Shown here piece after piece: positions 34,562 to 44,698 of a stretch of 64,000 nucleotides of DNA (its first letter is position 1; each line of letters starts with the position of its first letter). The stretch lies in the NCBI GenBank assembly GCA_947377275.1, contig CANCFV010000002.1, positions 1 through 64,000 on the forward strand, written 5' to 3'. Under the pieces are notes generated by a model, which was not told where the DNA came from, made no database searches, and worked only from the letters and a program-made list of their open reading frames with translations. The DNA comes from Burkholderiales bacterium. GTDB lineage: Bacteria > Pseudomonadota > Gammaproteobacteria > Burkholderiales > Burkholderiaceae_C. The translations under genes and the position numbers were made by a program.

Positions 34562-34831
34562 TTACTCGCCCTCGCCAAATTTGTCGTTGATCAGCGCCAG
34601 CAGCGCACGGCTGGCCTCTTCTTCCCGGGCACCTTCGCATTCCAACTCGACGCTGGCGCCCAGTCCGGCCGCCAACATCATCACGCCCATGATGCTTTTG
34701 GCATTGACGCGGCGGTCGTTGCGGCTCATGAACACATCACAGGGAAAGCTGCTGGCCAATTTGGTGAGTTTGGCCGAGGCGCGGGCGTGCAAGCCCAGCT
34801 TATTGCTGATGGTGACGGTGATCTTGATCAT
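34562..34831 (-). CDS. ptsH: HPr phosphocarrier protein
   Basis: This 89-residue HPr has the phosphorylated histidine H15 in GLHARAS and a serine at 46 in NAKSIMGVMML, the classical regulatory site. The ATG at 34831 gives the standard N-terminus and overlaps the end of the EIIA gene by 32 bases. HPr would pass phosphate from enzyme I to EIIA. No ptsI follows on this strand, where related genomes usually have one: the next gene downstream is an outer-membrane protein 202 bases away. Confidence 0.95.
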   Translation of the reverse strand: MIKITVTISNKLGLHARASAKLTKLASSFPCDVFMSRNDRRVNAKSIMGVMMLAAGLGASVELECEGAREEEASRALLALINDKFGEGE

Positions 34832-35258
34832 GGGTGGGTTGGCTGGCCTGGTTGTGGGGCTTGCTCGTGGCGATTTGCATGACGCCCTGGGTGCCCCCCG
34901 CCACCGCACGGGTGATCAGGACGTCCAGCGGCTCGTTGGCATAGTTCAGCGCACGCCACAGCATGGGCACATTGGCCCCCGTGATCACCTTGACGCGCAC
35001 GCCATCGGCCAATCGCTGAACGGTGTTGCTGGGGGTCGCGCCAAACACATCGGTCAGGACCAAGGCCTCTCCGCGCGGGTCGGCGTCTTGTACCAAACGC
35101 AAGAGGATGCGCGCTTGGGCCTCGACCTCTTCTTGAGGGACGTTTGGCAACACGTCCAGCACCTGCAACGTTTCGCAAGCTTCAGGGAAGCAATGCTGCG
35201 CCGCCGCCTTCAGGGCGGAAGCCAAGGGTGCGTGCGCGATGATGAACAGGCCAGGCAT
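34800..35258 (-). CDS. PTS EIIA, mannose/fructose family
   Basis: This 152-residue cytoplasmic domain has the phospho-histidine at H9 in LFIIAHAPLASAL and VLTDVFGATPSNTVQRLADG as the second family block. In Burkholderiales such stand-alone EIIA proteins have a regulatory role, without a sugar permease. The last 20 residues (QPTHDQDHRHHQQ) are encoded by the part overlapping ptsH and look non-conserved. It is 20 bases downstream of a lipoprotein gene. Confidence 0.92.
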   Translation of the reverse strand: MPGLFIIAHAPLASALKAAAQHCFPEACETLQVLDVLPNVPQEEVEAQARILLRLVQDADPRGEALVLTDVFGATPSNTVQRLADGVRVKVITGANVPMLWRALNYANEPLDVLITRAVAGGTQGVMQIATSKPHNQASQPTHDQDHRHHQQ

Positions 35259-35278
35259 ACGTTGGGATTATCGGCGGC

Positions 35279-35899
35279 TCAACCCGGGAATTGAAAACTG
35301 TGAAAGAAGGTGTTCGCCACATCTTCCCCGTTTTGGCCACTGACCTGCTCCTGGGGACGCCATACCGACCCTTGGAAAACGGTCAAACCGTGGGAAAAAT
35401 GCCACGCTTGCACATCCATGCGCAAGGGACGCCCCAAGCCATCGGCACGTTCGGCCTGGTGTCGCCAGCCCGTGGCATCGGCGTGCGGGGTCATGCCTCG
35501 GACTTGGATGCCACCCAAATCCTGGCTGCTGACAGCCGGCGCATTCGGCTCGGCACCCGAGGCTGCGGCCAAGTTGCTGCGCAGGGCCGCCTCCAAACCG
35601 CGCAAAGCGGAACCCACCTCGGTGGCGTCGTCCAGCGTCGCGTAGCTCAGCGCCCACGTGCCCTCCATGGCTTGGCAGGACAGGACGTGCAAGCGCACAT
35701 CGCGGCTCACGCCGGGCCACCGCAACGTGCGCTCGTGTGACTCTGGCTTGCATGGGAAGAGCGCCTGCAGCCCATCGGCCTGCGTGAGCTTGACTTCGCG
35801 CCAATTCAGCTCGGGCGCACAGGCAGACGCCAGCACCGCGAAAGTGACCACACCGACCCAAGAGCGTGACAACGCAAATGGCGCCTGACGTTGACGCAT
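35279..35899 (-). CDS. Lipoprotein of unknown function
   Basis: About 206 residues from an ATG at 35899 (the track uses one four codons earlier). The N-terminus has a lipoprotein signal with lipobox LASAC (VVTFAVLASACAPELNW). The mature protein shows ALFPCKPESHERTLRWPGV and WALSYATLDDATEVGSAL, with no known domain. The spacing to EIIA suggests a shared transcript. Several Burkholderiales have an uncharacterised lipoprotein of this kind in the chromosome. Confidence 0.75.
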   Translation of the reverse strand: MRQRQAPFALSRSWVGVVTFAVLASACAPELNWREVKLTQADGLQALFPCKPESHERTLRWPGVSRDVRLHVLSCQAMEGTWALSYATLDDATEVGSALRGLEAALRSNLAAASGAEPNAPAVSSQDLGGIQVRGMTPHADATGWRHQAERADGLGRPLRMDVQAWHFSHGLTVFQGSVWRPQEQVSGQNGEDVANTFFHSFQFPG

Positions 35900-36023
35900 A
35901 GCTACACCCAATGACGCAAAACACCCGGATGCTCACTCAAGCATCGGATGGACAAGCCCTGAGGGGGCCGCAAGACTGGAGACAGTACTCTAAAAACAGA
36001 CAGTCGGGCGGCCGACGGACTGA

Positions 36024-36518
36024 TCACCGCGCAGGCTGCGCGAGGAGTTGCGTCAACAAGGCGGACAAAGCCGCCATGTCGGGCTCGCCCTGATAGCGCT
36101 TGACCTCATGGCCACGGCGATCAAAGACGAGCGTTGTCGGCGTCGCTTCAACCCCGCCAAAGGCCCTCGCCAAGGCGCCATCGTGGTCCATGGCAACCCT
36201 GAATGGCATGGGTTTGACTTGGGCAAACTGCATGACATACGCTGGCGGGTCATACTGCATGGCAATCGCGAGCGTTTCCAAGCCCTGGTCTTGAAAGCGC
36301 CGATGCAGCGCGATCAATTGCGGCATTTCTTTCACGCAGATGCTGCAGGTGGTCGCCCAGAAGTGCACCAGAGTGACCTTGCCGCTCAAGGCCTGCGTGC
36401 GATGTTGGCTACCATCGAGTTGGGTGAATGCCATGTCCGGCATGCGGTTCGCGGCTGGGTCACACCCACTCAACAGCGCGAGCAAAAGGCCGCACAGCAT
36501 CGCCAAAGACAAGCGCAT
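36024..36518 (-). CDS. TlpA/ResA-like thioredoxin lipoprotein
   Basis: From the ATG at 36518 the protein is 164 residues. A lipobox (LLALLSGC, Cys 19) suggests membrane anchoring. The thioredoxin fold contains the redox motif CSIC at residues about 58-61 (HFWATTCSICVKEMP) and a cis-proline region ATPTTLVFDRRG. Such proteins handle disulfide exchange outside the cytoplasm, often during cytochrome c maturation. The gene is divergent from DUF4197. Confidence 0.88.
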   Translation of the reverse strand: MRLSLAMLCGLLLALLSGCDPAANRMPDMAFTQLDGSQHRTQALSGKVTLVHFWATTCSICVKEMPQLIALHRRFQDQGLETLAIAMQYDPPAYVMQFAQVKPMPFRVAMDHDGALARAFGGVEATPTTLVFDRRGHEVKRYQGEPDMAALSALLTQLLAQPAR

Positions 36519-36556
36519 CAGGGTCACCACATCGATCCAAAGGAAGAGAAAACAAC

Positions 36557-37252
36557 ATGAACCGTCGCACTGCATTGTCGTCTGCCGGCGCCACCGGCCT
36601 GGGCTGGCTGTTGCTGAGCACCTCCGGCCCCTCCGCTTGGGCTGCTGTCGTGAATGCGTCCGATGCGTCGGCCGGACTGAAAGCGGCTCTGCAGCGAGGT
36701 GCCGAGGTCGCCGTGGCCCAACTGGGCGCTGCCGATGGCTTTCTGGGCAACGACAAGGTGCGCATCGGCCTGCCAGATGTGCTTGAAAAAGCCGCCCCCA
36801 TCTTGCGCACCATCGGCCAAAACAAACGCCTGGATGAGCTGGTCAACGCCATGAACCATGCCGCAGAGGAGGCCGTGGCCTTGGCCAAACCGCTGCTGCT
36901 GCAAGCCATCAAGGGCATGAGCGTGCAAGACGCACAAGGCATCCTCAAGGGCGGCGACACGGCCGTGACCGATTACTTTGTCGGCAAAACGCGCACGCCC
37001 TTGTCGCAACAATTTCAGCCGGTCGTCAACAAGGCGATCGACAAGGTCGCGCTGGTCGACAAGTACAACGAACTGGTGGGCAAAGCCGCCAAGTTGAGCC
37101 TGCTCAGGGGCGACGCGATCACGGTGCAGCAGCATGTGACGCAAAAGGCGCTGGATGGCCTTTACTTCGTGATCGGCGAAGAAGAGCGCCGGATTCGCCG
37201 CGACCCGGTGGGCACGGGCAGCGCGCTGCTCAAGAAGGTTTTTGGGATTTGA
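36557..37252 (+). CDS. DUF4197 exported protein
   Basis: The ATG at 36557 gives 231 residues. The start MNRRTALSSAGATGLGWLLL has a twin-Arg signal-like sequence ending near AWAA. The mature part is entirely helical, with VRIGLPDVLEKAAPILRTIGQ and TVQQHVTQKALDGLYFVIGEEERRIRRDP, the DUF4197 signature. Function is unknown. The last 23 bases overlap the 3' end of the convergent yhdP-like gene. Confidence 0.9.
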   Translation: MNRRTALSSAGATGLGWLLLSTSGPSAWAAVVNASDASAGLKAALQRGAEVAVAQLGAADGFLGNDKVRIGLPDVLEKAAPILRTIGQNKRLDELVNAMNHAAEEAVALAKPLLLQAIKGMSVQDAQGILKGGDTAVTDYFVGKTRTPLSQQFQPVVNKAIDKVALVDKYNELVGKAAKLSLLRGDAITVQQHVTQKALDGLYFVIGEEERRIRRDPVGTGSALLKKVFGI

Positions 37253-40200
37253 CCGGCTCGTCAGGGCTCGGGGCGGTTTTGCCACCCTGCACCTTCTCGA
37301 CCTGAGGGGCAGCCCAAGGCCCGGTGATGGTGAACTCCTGCGTGCTGGCGTCGGCCACTTGCTTGCGCAACAACACCTGCGCCAGGAAAGTGCCCAAGCC
37401 GATGACGGGGTTGATGGCGGCATAAGCCAATGAGGCGCCACCCGCGTTCACATCAGGCACCACGTACACGTGCAGGTTCTGGGTTTCACGGCTGATGTCG
37501 GCTTGCCCCTCCATCAGCACCACGGCCTGCACACCGCGCATGCGCAGGTTGCGCGTGGTGGCGACGCCCTGGCTGATCTTCACGTCGCCATCGATCGCGT
37601 CGAACGCAAAGCCCTCTTGGAACACGTCACGGAAGTCGAGCGACAAGCGCCTGGGCAAAGACTGCAGGCTCAACACACCCAGCAGCTTGGCCACGCCCGG
37701 GTCCACCTTCAAGAACTGCCCTTCGTTGATCAAGACCTTGATGTCGCCGGCCATGGTCAAGGGGTCAGGCTCCATGGGCGAGCCCAGCCAGCTGACCTGC
37801 CCGGTGAGCTGACCTTTGCCCCCTTTGACCGTCTGGGGCAGACCCAGACGTGACAGCAGTCCGCCGCTGTTTTGCAGGTCGAGCGTGAAGGCAAAGGCAG
37901 AGCGAGGCTTGCTGCGAGGCGCCCCTGTGGCGCGACGCGACGCGCTCTGCGCCCCGAGCGCCGCCCAATTGCCGCTGGCGCGCAACTGCGCCTCCGGCGT
38001 GGTGATACTGAACTTGGTCAGGCGCCACTCCGGCACCGCTGCTGCACCGGACACGCCCAAGGTGCGGTTGACGGCTTCGATTTCGACCCGGCCCAAGGGC
38101 AAACCTCGCCACTCGAACTGGTCCACCACGATGTCCAGCGCCGGGATGCTGCGGGCGGTCTCGGTGCTCAAGATCTGCTCTGCCGCTTGCTCCTGCAAGG
38201 TCTGCGCATCGGCGTTGGGCACAGACAACCTCGACAAACGCGCCACGACACGGCTGTTGGCAGAGGCTTGAGCAAGAGGCGCTGTCTCAGGCACCCACTC
38301 CAGAGACCCCGCGACCTGACGGGCATCGATCTGCGCTCGCCACACACCCGGTGCGGGGTGGGCCAAGGTGCCGCTGACGTCGTTGAGCGTGCGCTGCTGG
38401 TAACTCAATGCGCCCGTCTTGACCGTGATGCTGTCAGGCAGGTAACTCTCAGCTGGGTCTTTGCTCGAGTTGTTGCGGGGCACCGTATCGGGCGCATGAA
38501 AGCCCCGCGCCACCGCCAACCAGCCGTCCAATTCCAGGGCCGGCACCACCACTTGTGCGGCGACGCCTTTGGCCGGCATGGGCAGCACCCCGGTCGGGGC
38601 GGCGCCAGTGGCCGCGGCTTGGATCAGGCTGATCGCGCCCCGCGTGACGCGGGCTTGCTCACCACTGGTGTCACGTCGGAAATCCACACGCAGCCACGGC
38701 ACCGCCAAGGTGCTCATCTGCAAAGACTGCGGGTTGCCCAGGTCGACCACCAAGGCGTCTCGCTGTCCGGTCGCGTCGTCCAGGCGGTGTGTGACCTTGA
38801 GAGGCCACACCGCTTGGGCGGGCTTGCCCAAAGGCGCAGGCAGGGCCGAAGCCATGCCCTGCAGGCTGGAGTTGACCGAGACTTCGGCCTGCGGCGCGCC
38901 ATGCCCATCGCCCTTGCCCACGGTGACATTGACCGAGAACGGCGTCTCGCCCGTGAAAGCAGATGCCAGTTGGGCCAACACAGGGTACTCGTCGGCATGG
39001 CGCAAGCCCTCAGCCGACATGTTGCCTTGCGCCAGCACGCGCGTGATGCCATCACCGCCACGCTGTCCGGTGACCTGCACCTCGTGCCCCCACACCCGCG
39101 TTCGGGCCTGGATGTTCAATGCAGACTCGGTGAAGCCCACCGTGCCGCGCAATGCAGCGAACAGGGGCACGTTGGGGTTGAGCCGCACACTGGCCTGGTC
39201 TTTGTCAAGCAAGGTCACAAGGCCTTTGACACGGGTGTCGTTCGCGCGGTCCAGCGGGATGTCCAAGGAAAGCTGCAATGCGCCCGTGCCGGTGGACTGC
39301 ACCTGGTCGAACACATGCCCGGTCCACGCACCGACGGGCGACACCGCCAGGAAGCGCATCAGGTCGTTCAAAGGCCCTTCGCCCTGGCCTTTGATGGTCA
39401 GATGGGGGTCCTTGTCACCCAGGTCATCGATGCGCCCCTCGACGTTGCGAAGTGCAAACCGCCCACTTCCGACGTTGCCCAGTTGACCGCGCCCGCCCTG
39501 GATCAGCATGCGCTGCCCTTCGAACTGCAGCAAGCCATCGAGCGAGGTGAAAGCTGGCCACGCACCGGCGGCCGGATCCACGGGCGAGCCCATGAGGGCT
39601 GCGGGCACATAGTCCAAGGCCACCCCTCGCAAAGGCACTTTGACGCGGAAGCGTCCACCCACGTCGTTTTTGAACGGGAAGGCGTTCAGGTCGCCATCGA
39701 CCTCGAAATCGACCTTCTCACCGACCCCGCTGCGCAAGGCCTGGCGCACGTAGTCGCGCGGCGCCAACGGGATTTGGGAGGGCAAATAGCGCCACACGCG
39801 CGCCACCTGGGCTTGGTCCAACACGCCGCGCAGCTGCAAACGCCCCGGGAAACGCAACGCCCCCTCGCCCGTTTCCCAGCGTGCCTGCAAGTGGCCGCTG
39901 GCATCGTCGTTGCTGAATTGGGCCTGCGTGACGTCGACACGGATCGCTGCGGGTCCGGCCGGCAGCTTGGGGGCGTCAATGCGCCAATCAACGCGTGCTT
40001 GCAGGCGGCCGAGCGGCAACTCTGGCTCGTCAAACACCCCAGGCAAAGTGAGACTGCCTTGCTGCACCGAAACATCGGCCCGCCCGCCGGCCTCGGTCGC
40101 ACTCACCTTCACATCGGCTTGACGCAAGCCTGGCACCGCCGGCTGCTCGGCAGCTTGCCAGCTCAAACCCCGCGCACGTCCATCCAGGGAGTAGCTGACA

Positions 40201-41663
40201 GGCGCATCGATCGCGCCTCGCCACTGCCAGTTCAATGGTTCGATCACACCTTGCGGCGCCAGGCGGGACAGGGTGTCTCGCAACGAAGCATTCACCGGCA
40301 GACGGTCGACCAAGCGAGCCAACAAGGCCAGGTCCAGGCGGTCGGCTTGTGCGCGGCCCCCACGGGTCAGTCGAGTCAGGGTTTCACGCCACTGAGCGGC
40401 ATCCAGTTGCGGCCATGGCGCGTGCTCCCACGCCACCGACGCGCTGCTGCGGGGCCAGACCACGCCATCTTCCAACACAAAGGCCAAGCCATCGAGCGAC
40501 AAGGTAGAGAGCTCGGCGGCATGTGTCAGCTTGAAGCGCCCGTTCAATTGCTTGAACGCCAAGGGCTGCAAATTGGGCGCCAGACGCAAATGCACGCCTT
40601 GGACATTGGCGTCCAGCGACAAAGCACTGGGCGTGCCCCCTTGCAAGGTGAGCTGGGCCGCCAACGCGCCTCGCCCACCTTCGATGTCAATGGGCAAGCG
40701 CACGTGCTGCTTCAAGCGCTGCACGTCCACCTGCGGCAAGCGAACATCGACGGAGCCCGACCAGGTTTGCCACTGAGCCGGCCGCGTCGCCCCGGCCTTC
40801 ACACGTTGCCACCAAGACGCGGGCTGGCTGGACGAAGCCGATGGCGCGACGGGCTGCCAAAAAGGCTGCGTCAATTGGGCCTTGACCTCAAAACGCTGCC
40901 CGAAAGCAAGGGGAGGGGTGGCTTCCACACTCAGATCATGTCGTCGCAACCCCAAACCCGGCCGGTTGCGCAACAACAAATTCAACTGCTGCAACGCCAG
41001 CGGTTGCGCATCCATGAGTTCGTCCGTCCATCGCACCGTGCCTTGACTGATTTCAATGTGCGGCTGAGACAGCGCCCAATCGGCACCTTGCGTGTCTGGC
41101 GATGCGGATGCGGGGCTGGCCTGCGGCCACTTCAGGCCCGCCACATGGATCACACCCAGGCGGTCACGGCGCACATCGAGCTCGGGTTTGACGAGCACCA
41201 GGCGGTCCAGACGCAACTCGCGCGCCACCAAGGCCGAGGGCGAGAGCGTGCTCAAGGAAATCCGGGCGGAGACCTCGGGCAAGCGCAAACCTGGCCGCCC
41301 CTGTTCATCCAGCAACTGCACGTCCGTGAGCGTGAGGCTGGGCCAGATGCCGTCGGCCTGCCCCTTGATATGCCCGATGCGGACGTTCACCCCCAAGGCC
41401 CGCGAGGCCTGTTCGGCCAAGTCGACACGCCAGTTGTCAATCCGCGGCAGAATCTGAAGGAGCAACACCGCCCAAGCCACGGCGGCCAACACCACCACCG
41501 CGCCCAATACCATGGACAGGCCCATCAAACCACGCCAAGCAACGCGCCCCCAGGGCCTCCTGGTCCGGGACGCACGCTGCGGAGCCCCGCCCGGTGCACG
41601 GGCAGCAGGCTGGGGGTGGTTGTGCGTCTCAGCCACCGAAGGCTTGTCTGGGGTCGTGGGCAT
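37230..41663 (-). CDS. YhdP-family AsmA-like envelope protein
   Basis: This giant protein (1477 residues from the ATG at 41663) has one N-terminal membrane segment (LMGLSMVLGAVVVLAAVAWAVLLLQ, about 45-70). The rest is a long periplasmic beta-rich body of AsmA/DUF3971 type, ending with a DUF3394-like AsmA_2 region: GGGKG-type LTGQVSWLGSPMEPDPLTMAGDIKVLINEGQF, then LLGVLSLQSLPRRLSLDFRDVF. YhdP-type proteins help transport phospholipids across the periplasm to the outer membrane. The track's longer frame starts antisense to glnE's leader. It is divergent from glnE, a gene order common in betaproteobacteria. Confidence 0.93.
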   Translation of the reverse strand: MPTTPDKPSVAETHNHPQPAARAPGGAPQRASRTRRPWGRVAWRGLMGLSMVLGAVVVLAAVAWAVLLLQILPRIDNWRVDLAEQASRALGVNVRIGHIKGQADGIWPSLTLTDVQLLDEQGRPGLRLPEVSARISLSTLSPSALVARELRLDRLVLVKPELDVRRDRLGVIHVAGLKWPQASPASASPDTQGADWALSQPHIEISQGTVRWTDELMDAQPLALQQLNLLLRNRPGLGLRRHDLSVEATPPLAFGQRFEVKAQLTQPFWQPVAPSASSSQPASWWQRVKAGATRPAQWQTWSGSVDVRLPQVDVQRLKQHVRLPIDIEGGRGALAAQLTLQGGTPSALSLDANVQGVHLRLAPNLQPLAFKQLNGRFKLTHAAELSTLSLDGLAFVLEDGVVWPRSSASVAWEHAPWPQLDAAQWRETLTRLTRGGRAQADRLDLALLARLVDRLPVNASLRDTLSRLAPQGVIEPLNWQWRGAIDAPVSYSLDGRARGLSWQAAEQPAVPGLRQADVKVSATEAGGRADVSVQQGSLTLPGVFDEPELPLGRLQARVDWRIDAPKLPAGPAAIRVDVTQAQFSNDDASGHLQARWETGEGALRFPGRLQLRGVLDQAQVARVWRYLPSQIPLAPRDYVRQALRSGVGEKVDFEVDGDLNAFPFKNDVGGRFRVKVPLRGVALDYVPAALMGSPVDPAAGAWPAFTSLDGLLQFEGQRMLIQGGRGQLGNVGSGRFALRNVEGRIDDLGDKDPHLTIKGQGEGPLNDLMRFLAVSPVGAWTGHVFDQVQSTGTGALQLSLDIPLDRANDTRVKGLVTLLDKDQASVRLNPNVPLFAALRGTVGFTESALNIQARTRVWGHEVQVTGQRGGDGITRVLAQGNMSAEGLRHADEYPVLAQLASAFTGETPFSVNVTVGKGDGHGAPQAEVSVNSSLQGMASALPAPLGKPAQAVWPLKVTHRLDDATGQRDALVVDLGNPQSLQMSTLAVPWLRVDFRRDTSGEQARVTRGAISLIQAAATGAAPTGVLPMPAKGVAAQVVVPALELDGWLAVARGFHAPDTVPRNNSSKDPAESYLPDSITVKTGALSYQQRTLNDVSGTLAHPAPGVWRAQIDARQVAGSLEWVPETAPLAQASANSRVVARLSRLSVPNADAQTLQEQAAEQILSTETARSIPALDIVVDQFEWRGLPLGRVEIEAVNRTLGVSGAAAVPEWRLTKFSITTPEAQLRASGNWAALGAQSASRRATGAPRSKPRSAFAFTLDLQNSGGLLSRLGLPQTVKGGKGQLTGQVSWLGSPMEPDPLTMAGDIKVLINEGQFLKVDPGVAKLLGVLSLQSLPRRLSLDFRDVFQEGFAFDAIDGDVKISQGVATTRNLRMRGVQAVVLMEGQADISRETQNLHVYVVPDVNAGGASLAYAAINPVIGLGTFLAQVLLRKQVADASTQEFTITGPWAAPQVEKVQGGKTAPSPDEPVKSQKPS

Positions 41664-41791
41664 GAAAGAAAGCAATCCTGGCTCGACCCTGCGTGATCGC
41701 AGCGGCCCGGGCGCACGCTTCTTGCAGTACAGCAACGGGGGTCGACAACCGATAACCCTAGCACAGACCCACTTGCCGCACGCTCGCCGCC

Positions 41792-44698
41792 ATGTTTGAC
41801 TTTCCGATCGACGCCGTCCCGACGCAAGCCAAAGCGGCCCATGCCCGCTACGTGCAACGCATCCGCAGGCGCTACGCATCGGAGGTGGCCGCGTTTGAAC
41901 AAACCGCTCCGGGTGTGCCCACAAGCCCACACATCCGCGAGCAGATCACGCACCTCCTCGACCAAGGGCACGGCTTGCCATCTGCCTTGCGCATCACACG
42001 GCAATTGGTGCTAGAGCGGCTGGCTGTGCTGGACGTTGAACAAGGCGCGGCCATGCTCGACGTCACCGCGGCCATGACCGAGCTGGCGGAAGTCACGTTG
42101 GACCTGGCCCTGGCCAGCGCCGAGGCCGAACTGGACGCCGTGCACGGTGCGCCCTTGAACGAAGCAGGCCAGCGCATCGACCTGTGGGTGGTGGGCATGG
42201 GCAAGCTGGGCGGCCGTGAGCTCAACGTCTCGTCCGACATCGACCTGATCTACGTCTACGAAGAAGACGGTCAAACCACCGGGGTTGACGCCGGCAACGG
42301 CATCGTCAGGGGACGCACCTCGGCCCACGAGTATTTCAGCCTGGTCGCCAAAAAACTGTCGACCCTGATCGGCGACACCACGGAAGATGGCTTTGTGTTC
42401 CGCGTGGACCTGGCCCTGCGTCCCAACGGCAACTCGGGGCCCGCCGTGGTCAGCCTGAGCATGCTGGAGGAATATTTCTTGGTGCAAGGACGCGAATGGG
42501 AGCGTTTTGCCTGGCTCAAAAGCCGCATCGTGGCGCCCCGTCGCGCCATGCCGGGCGGCGAGCACCACGCCCGCGCCCTGCACCTGCGCAACCTGGTGAT
42601 GCCATTCGTGTTTCGCCGCTACCTGGACTACGGCGTGTTCGAAGGGCTGCGCCAGTTGCACCGCAAGATCCGCGACGAAGCCAACCGCCGCGCCGCCGGT
42701 CGCCCCGAGCGGGCCAACGACGTCAAGCTCTCCCGGGGAGGCATCCGCGAGATCGAATTCACCGTGCAACTGCTGCAAGTGGTGCGTGGCGGCCAATTCC
42801 CTGAAATCCGCACGCGATCCACCTTGCGCGCCCTGCCCCGTCTGGCTGCCCGTGGCCTGATCCCCCACAGCACGGCTGAGCACCTGGCTCAGGCCTACAC
42901 GCTGCTGCGCCGCATTGAGCACCGCATCCAGTACCTCGACGACCAGCAAACCCACCTCCTGCCGACCCAAGACACCGACTTGGCCTGGATCGCCGACAGC
43001 CTGGGCCTGCAGGGCCGCGAACAAGGCACCCCATCGCGCCCCGACTGCCACAGCGGCACCTGCCAGTTGCTCGAAGTCCTGTGCGCCGTGCGCGAACTGG
43101 TGGCCACCGAATTTGACGCCTTGCTGCACGACGGTCGCAGCCCCGCTGCCAACGCGGCGGGTTGCAAGTCGTGTGGCGGTCCGCCCCTGCCTGTGGACAG
43201 CGATGAGTTCATCGCCAAATTGCCTGCCCCCATTGCAGACCATGTCCGCGCCTTTGGGCAACAAGGCAAAGTTGCCATGCTCAGCGACACGGCCAAACTC
43301 AGGCTGGCCAAACTGATTGGCCGCGCCACACACCTCGCCCTCACGCCCAGCCCGCACCCAGATCAGCCCGAAACCACAACGTGCCTGGGGCCACAGGCCG
43401 TGATGCACTTCGTTGACTGGCTCAACCCATTGCTGCGCCGCGACAGCTACCTGTCGCTGCTGGCAGAGCGCCCAGAAGTGCTCAGTCGCCTGCTGCGCCT
43501 GCTCGGCCTGGCCAAGTGGCCGCTGCGCTACCTGCTGCGCCACCCGGGCGTGATCGACGAGCTGGCCGATCCACGGCTGCTCGAAGGCCGCTTTGACGCG
43601 GCCAGCTACCAACAAGACCTCACCGAACGCCACCGCGCCTGGTCGCGCGCGGGCCAAGCCGACGAAGAAGCGCTGCTAGACACCCTGCGTCGCGCCCACC
43701 ACGCCGAAATCTTCCGCACCCTGGTCCGAGACATCGAAGGCCTGATCACCGTCGAGCAAGTGGCAGACGACCTCTCTGCGCTGGCGGACGCCACGCTGCA
43801 CACCGCCATCCAATGGGCCTGGGGACACCTGCAACAGCGCCCCGGCAAACAAGGCGCTTGGGCCGTGGGCAGAGCACCACATTTCGCCGTCATCGCCTAC
43901 GGCAAACTGGGCGGCAAAGAGCTGGGCTATGGGTCTGACCTCGACGTCGTCTTCCTTTATGACGACACGCAGGACGACACCGACGCCAACGCCGGCCCCG
44001 ACAGCCCCAGCCCCATCGATGCCTACCTGCTGTTCGCCCGCAAGCTCATCACCTGGCTGACCCTGCGCACATCTGCGGGCGAACTGTTCGACATCGACAC
44101 CGCCTTGCGGCCCAACGGCAACTCGGGTCTGCTGGTCACCTCCTTCCACGCTTTCGACGACTACCAACGACAGCGCGGCAGCAACACCGCCTGGACCTGG
44201 GAGCACCAAGCCCTCACCCGCGCCCGCTGGTGCGCCGGTGAGCCCGCCTTGGCAGCGCGCTTTGACGCCACTCGCAACAGCGTGCTGGCCAGCGAGCGCG
44301 ATCCGGCCGCCTTGCGCGAAGAGGTGGTGACGATGCGCGAGCGTCTGCGGGAAGCGCACACATGCCCCAGTGACCAGTTCGACATCAAGCACAGCCGAGG
44401 CGGCATGATCGACGTGGAGTTCGCCGTGCAGTACCTGGTGTTGGCGCACAGCCGCCATCACCCCAAGTTGCTCGACAACAAGGGCAACATCGCCTTGCTG
44501 GAAAGAGCCGAGGCCTGCGGGCTGCTGCCCTCCGGGGTGGGCCTCCAAGCCGGCAGCGCCTACCGCGAACTCAGGCGCGTTCAGCACCGTGCCCGTTTAG
44601 ACGATGCCCCCACGCGGCTGCCTGTCGATGACATGGCGAACACAGCGCCGCACCGCGAAGCGGTCCTCACCCTGTGGGCCGCGGTGTTTCCAGCTTGA
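41792..44698 (+). CDS. glnE: Bifunctional glutamine synthetase adenylyltransferase/adenylyl-removing enzyme
   Basis: This 968-residue enzyme attaches and removes AMP on glutamine synthetase in response to nitrogen status. The two nucleotidyltransferase domains are recognised by GMGKLGGRELNVSSDIDLIYVYEE (N-terminal, adenylyl-removing) and AYGKLGGKELGYGSDLDVVFLYDD (C-terminal, adenylylating). Each is followed by an ALRPNGNSG motif and a helical linker (SRGGIREIEFTVQLLQ; SRGGMIDVEFAVQYLV). Its activity fits with a bacterium that also carries a nitrilase nitrogen-acquisition cluster. The stop overlaps the start region of the rhomboid-like gene. Confidence 0.97.
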   Translation: MFDFPIDAVPTQAKAAHARYVQRIRRRYASEVAAFEQTAPGVPTSPHIREQITHLLDQGHGLPSALRITRQLVLERLAVLDVEQGAAMLDVTAAMTELAEVTLDLALASAEAELDAVHGAPLNEAGQRIDLWVVGMGKLGGRELNVSSDIDLIYVYEEDGQTTGVDAGNGIVRGRTSAHEYFSLVAKKLSTLIGDTTEDGFVFRVDLALRPNGNSGPAVVSLSMLEEYFLVQGREWERFAWLKSRIVAPRRAMPGGEHHARALHLRNLVMPFVFRRYLDYGVFEGLRQLHRKIRDEANRRAAGRPERANDVKLSRGGIREIEFTVQLLQVVRGGQFPEIRTRSTLRALPRLAARGLIPHSTAEHLAQAYTLLRRIEHRIQYLDDQQTHLLPTQDTDLAWIADSLGLQGREQGTPSRPDCHSGTCQLLEVLCAVRELVATEFDALLHDGRSPAANAAGCKSCGGPPLPVDSDEFIAKLPAPIADHVRAFGQQGKVAMLSDTAKLRLAKLIGRATHLALTPSPHPDQPETTTCLGPQAVMHFVDWLNPLLRRDSYLSLLAERPEVLSRLLRLLGLAKWPLRYLLRHPGVIDELADPRLLEGRFDAASYQQDLTERHRAWSRAGQADEEALLDTLRRAHHAEIFRTLVRDIEGLITVEQVADDLSALADATLHTAIQWAWGHLQQRPGKQGAWAVGRAPHFAVIAYGKLGGKELGYGSDLDVVFLYDDTQDDTDANAGPDSPSPIDAYLLFARKLITWLTLRTSAGELFDIDTALRPNGNSGLLVTSFHAFDDYQRQRGSNTAWTWEHQALTRARWCAGEPALAARFDATRNSVLASERDPAALREEVVTMRERLREAHTCPSDQFDIKHSRGGMIDVEFAVQYLVLAHSRHHPKLLDNKGNIALLERAEACGLLPSGVGLQAGSAYRELRRVQHRARLDDAPTRLPVDDMANTAPHREAVLTLWAAVFPA

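Noticed and set aside
37872-41696. 1274-residue plus-strand ORF
   Set aside because: It is the antisense shadow of the yhdP-like gene, rich in His/Gln/Arg as expected of a mirrored high-GC frame.
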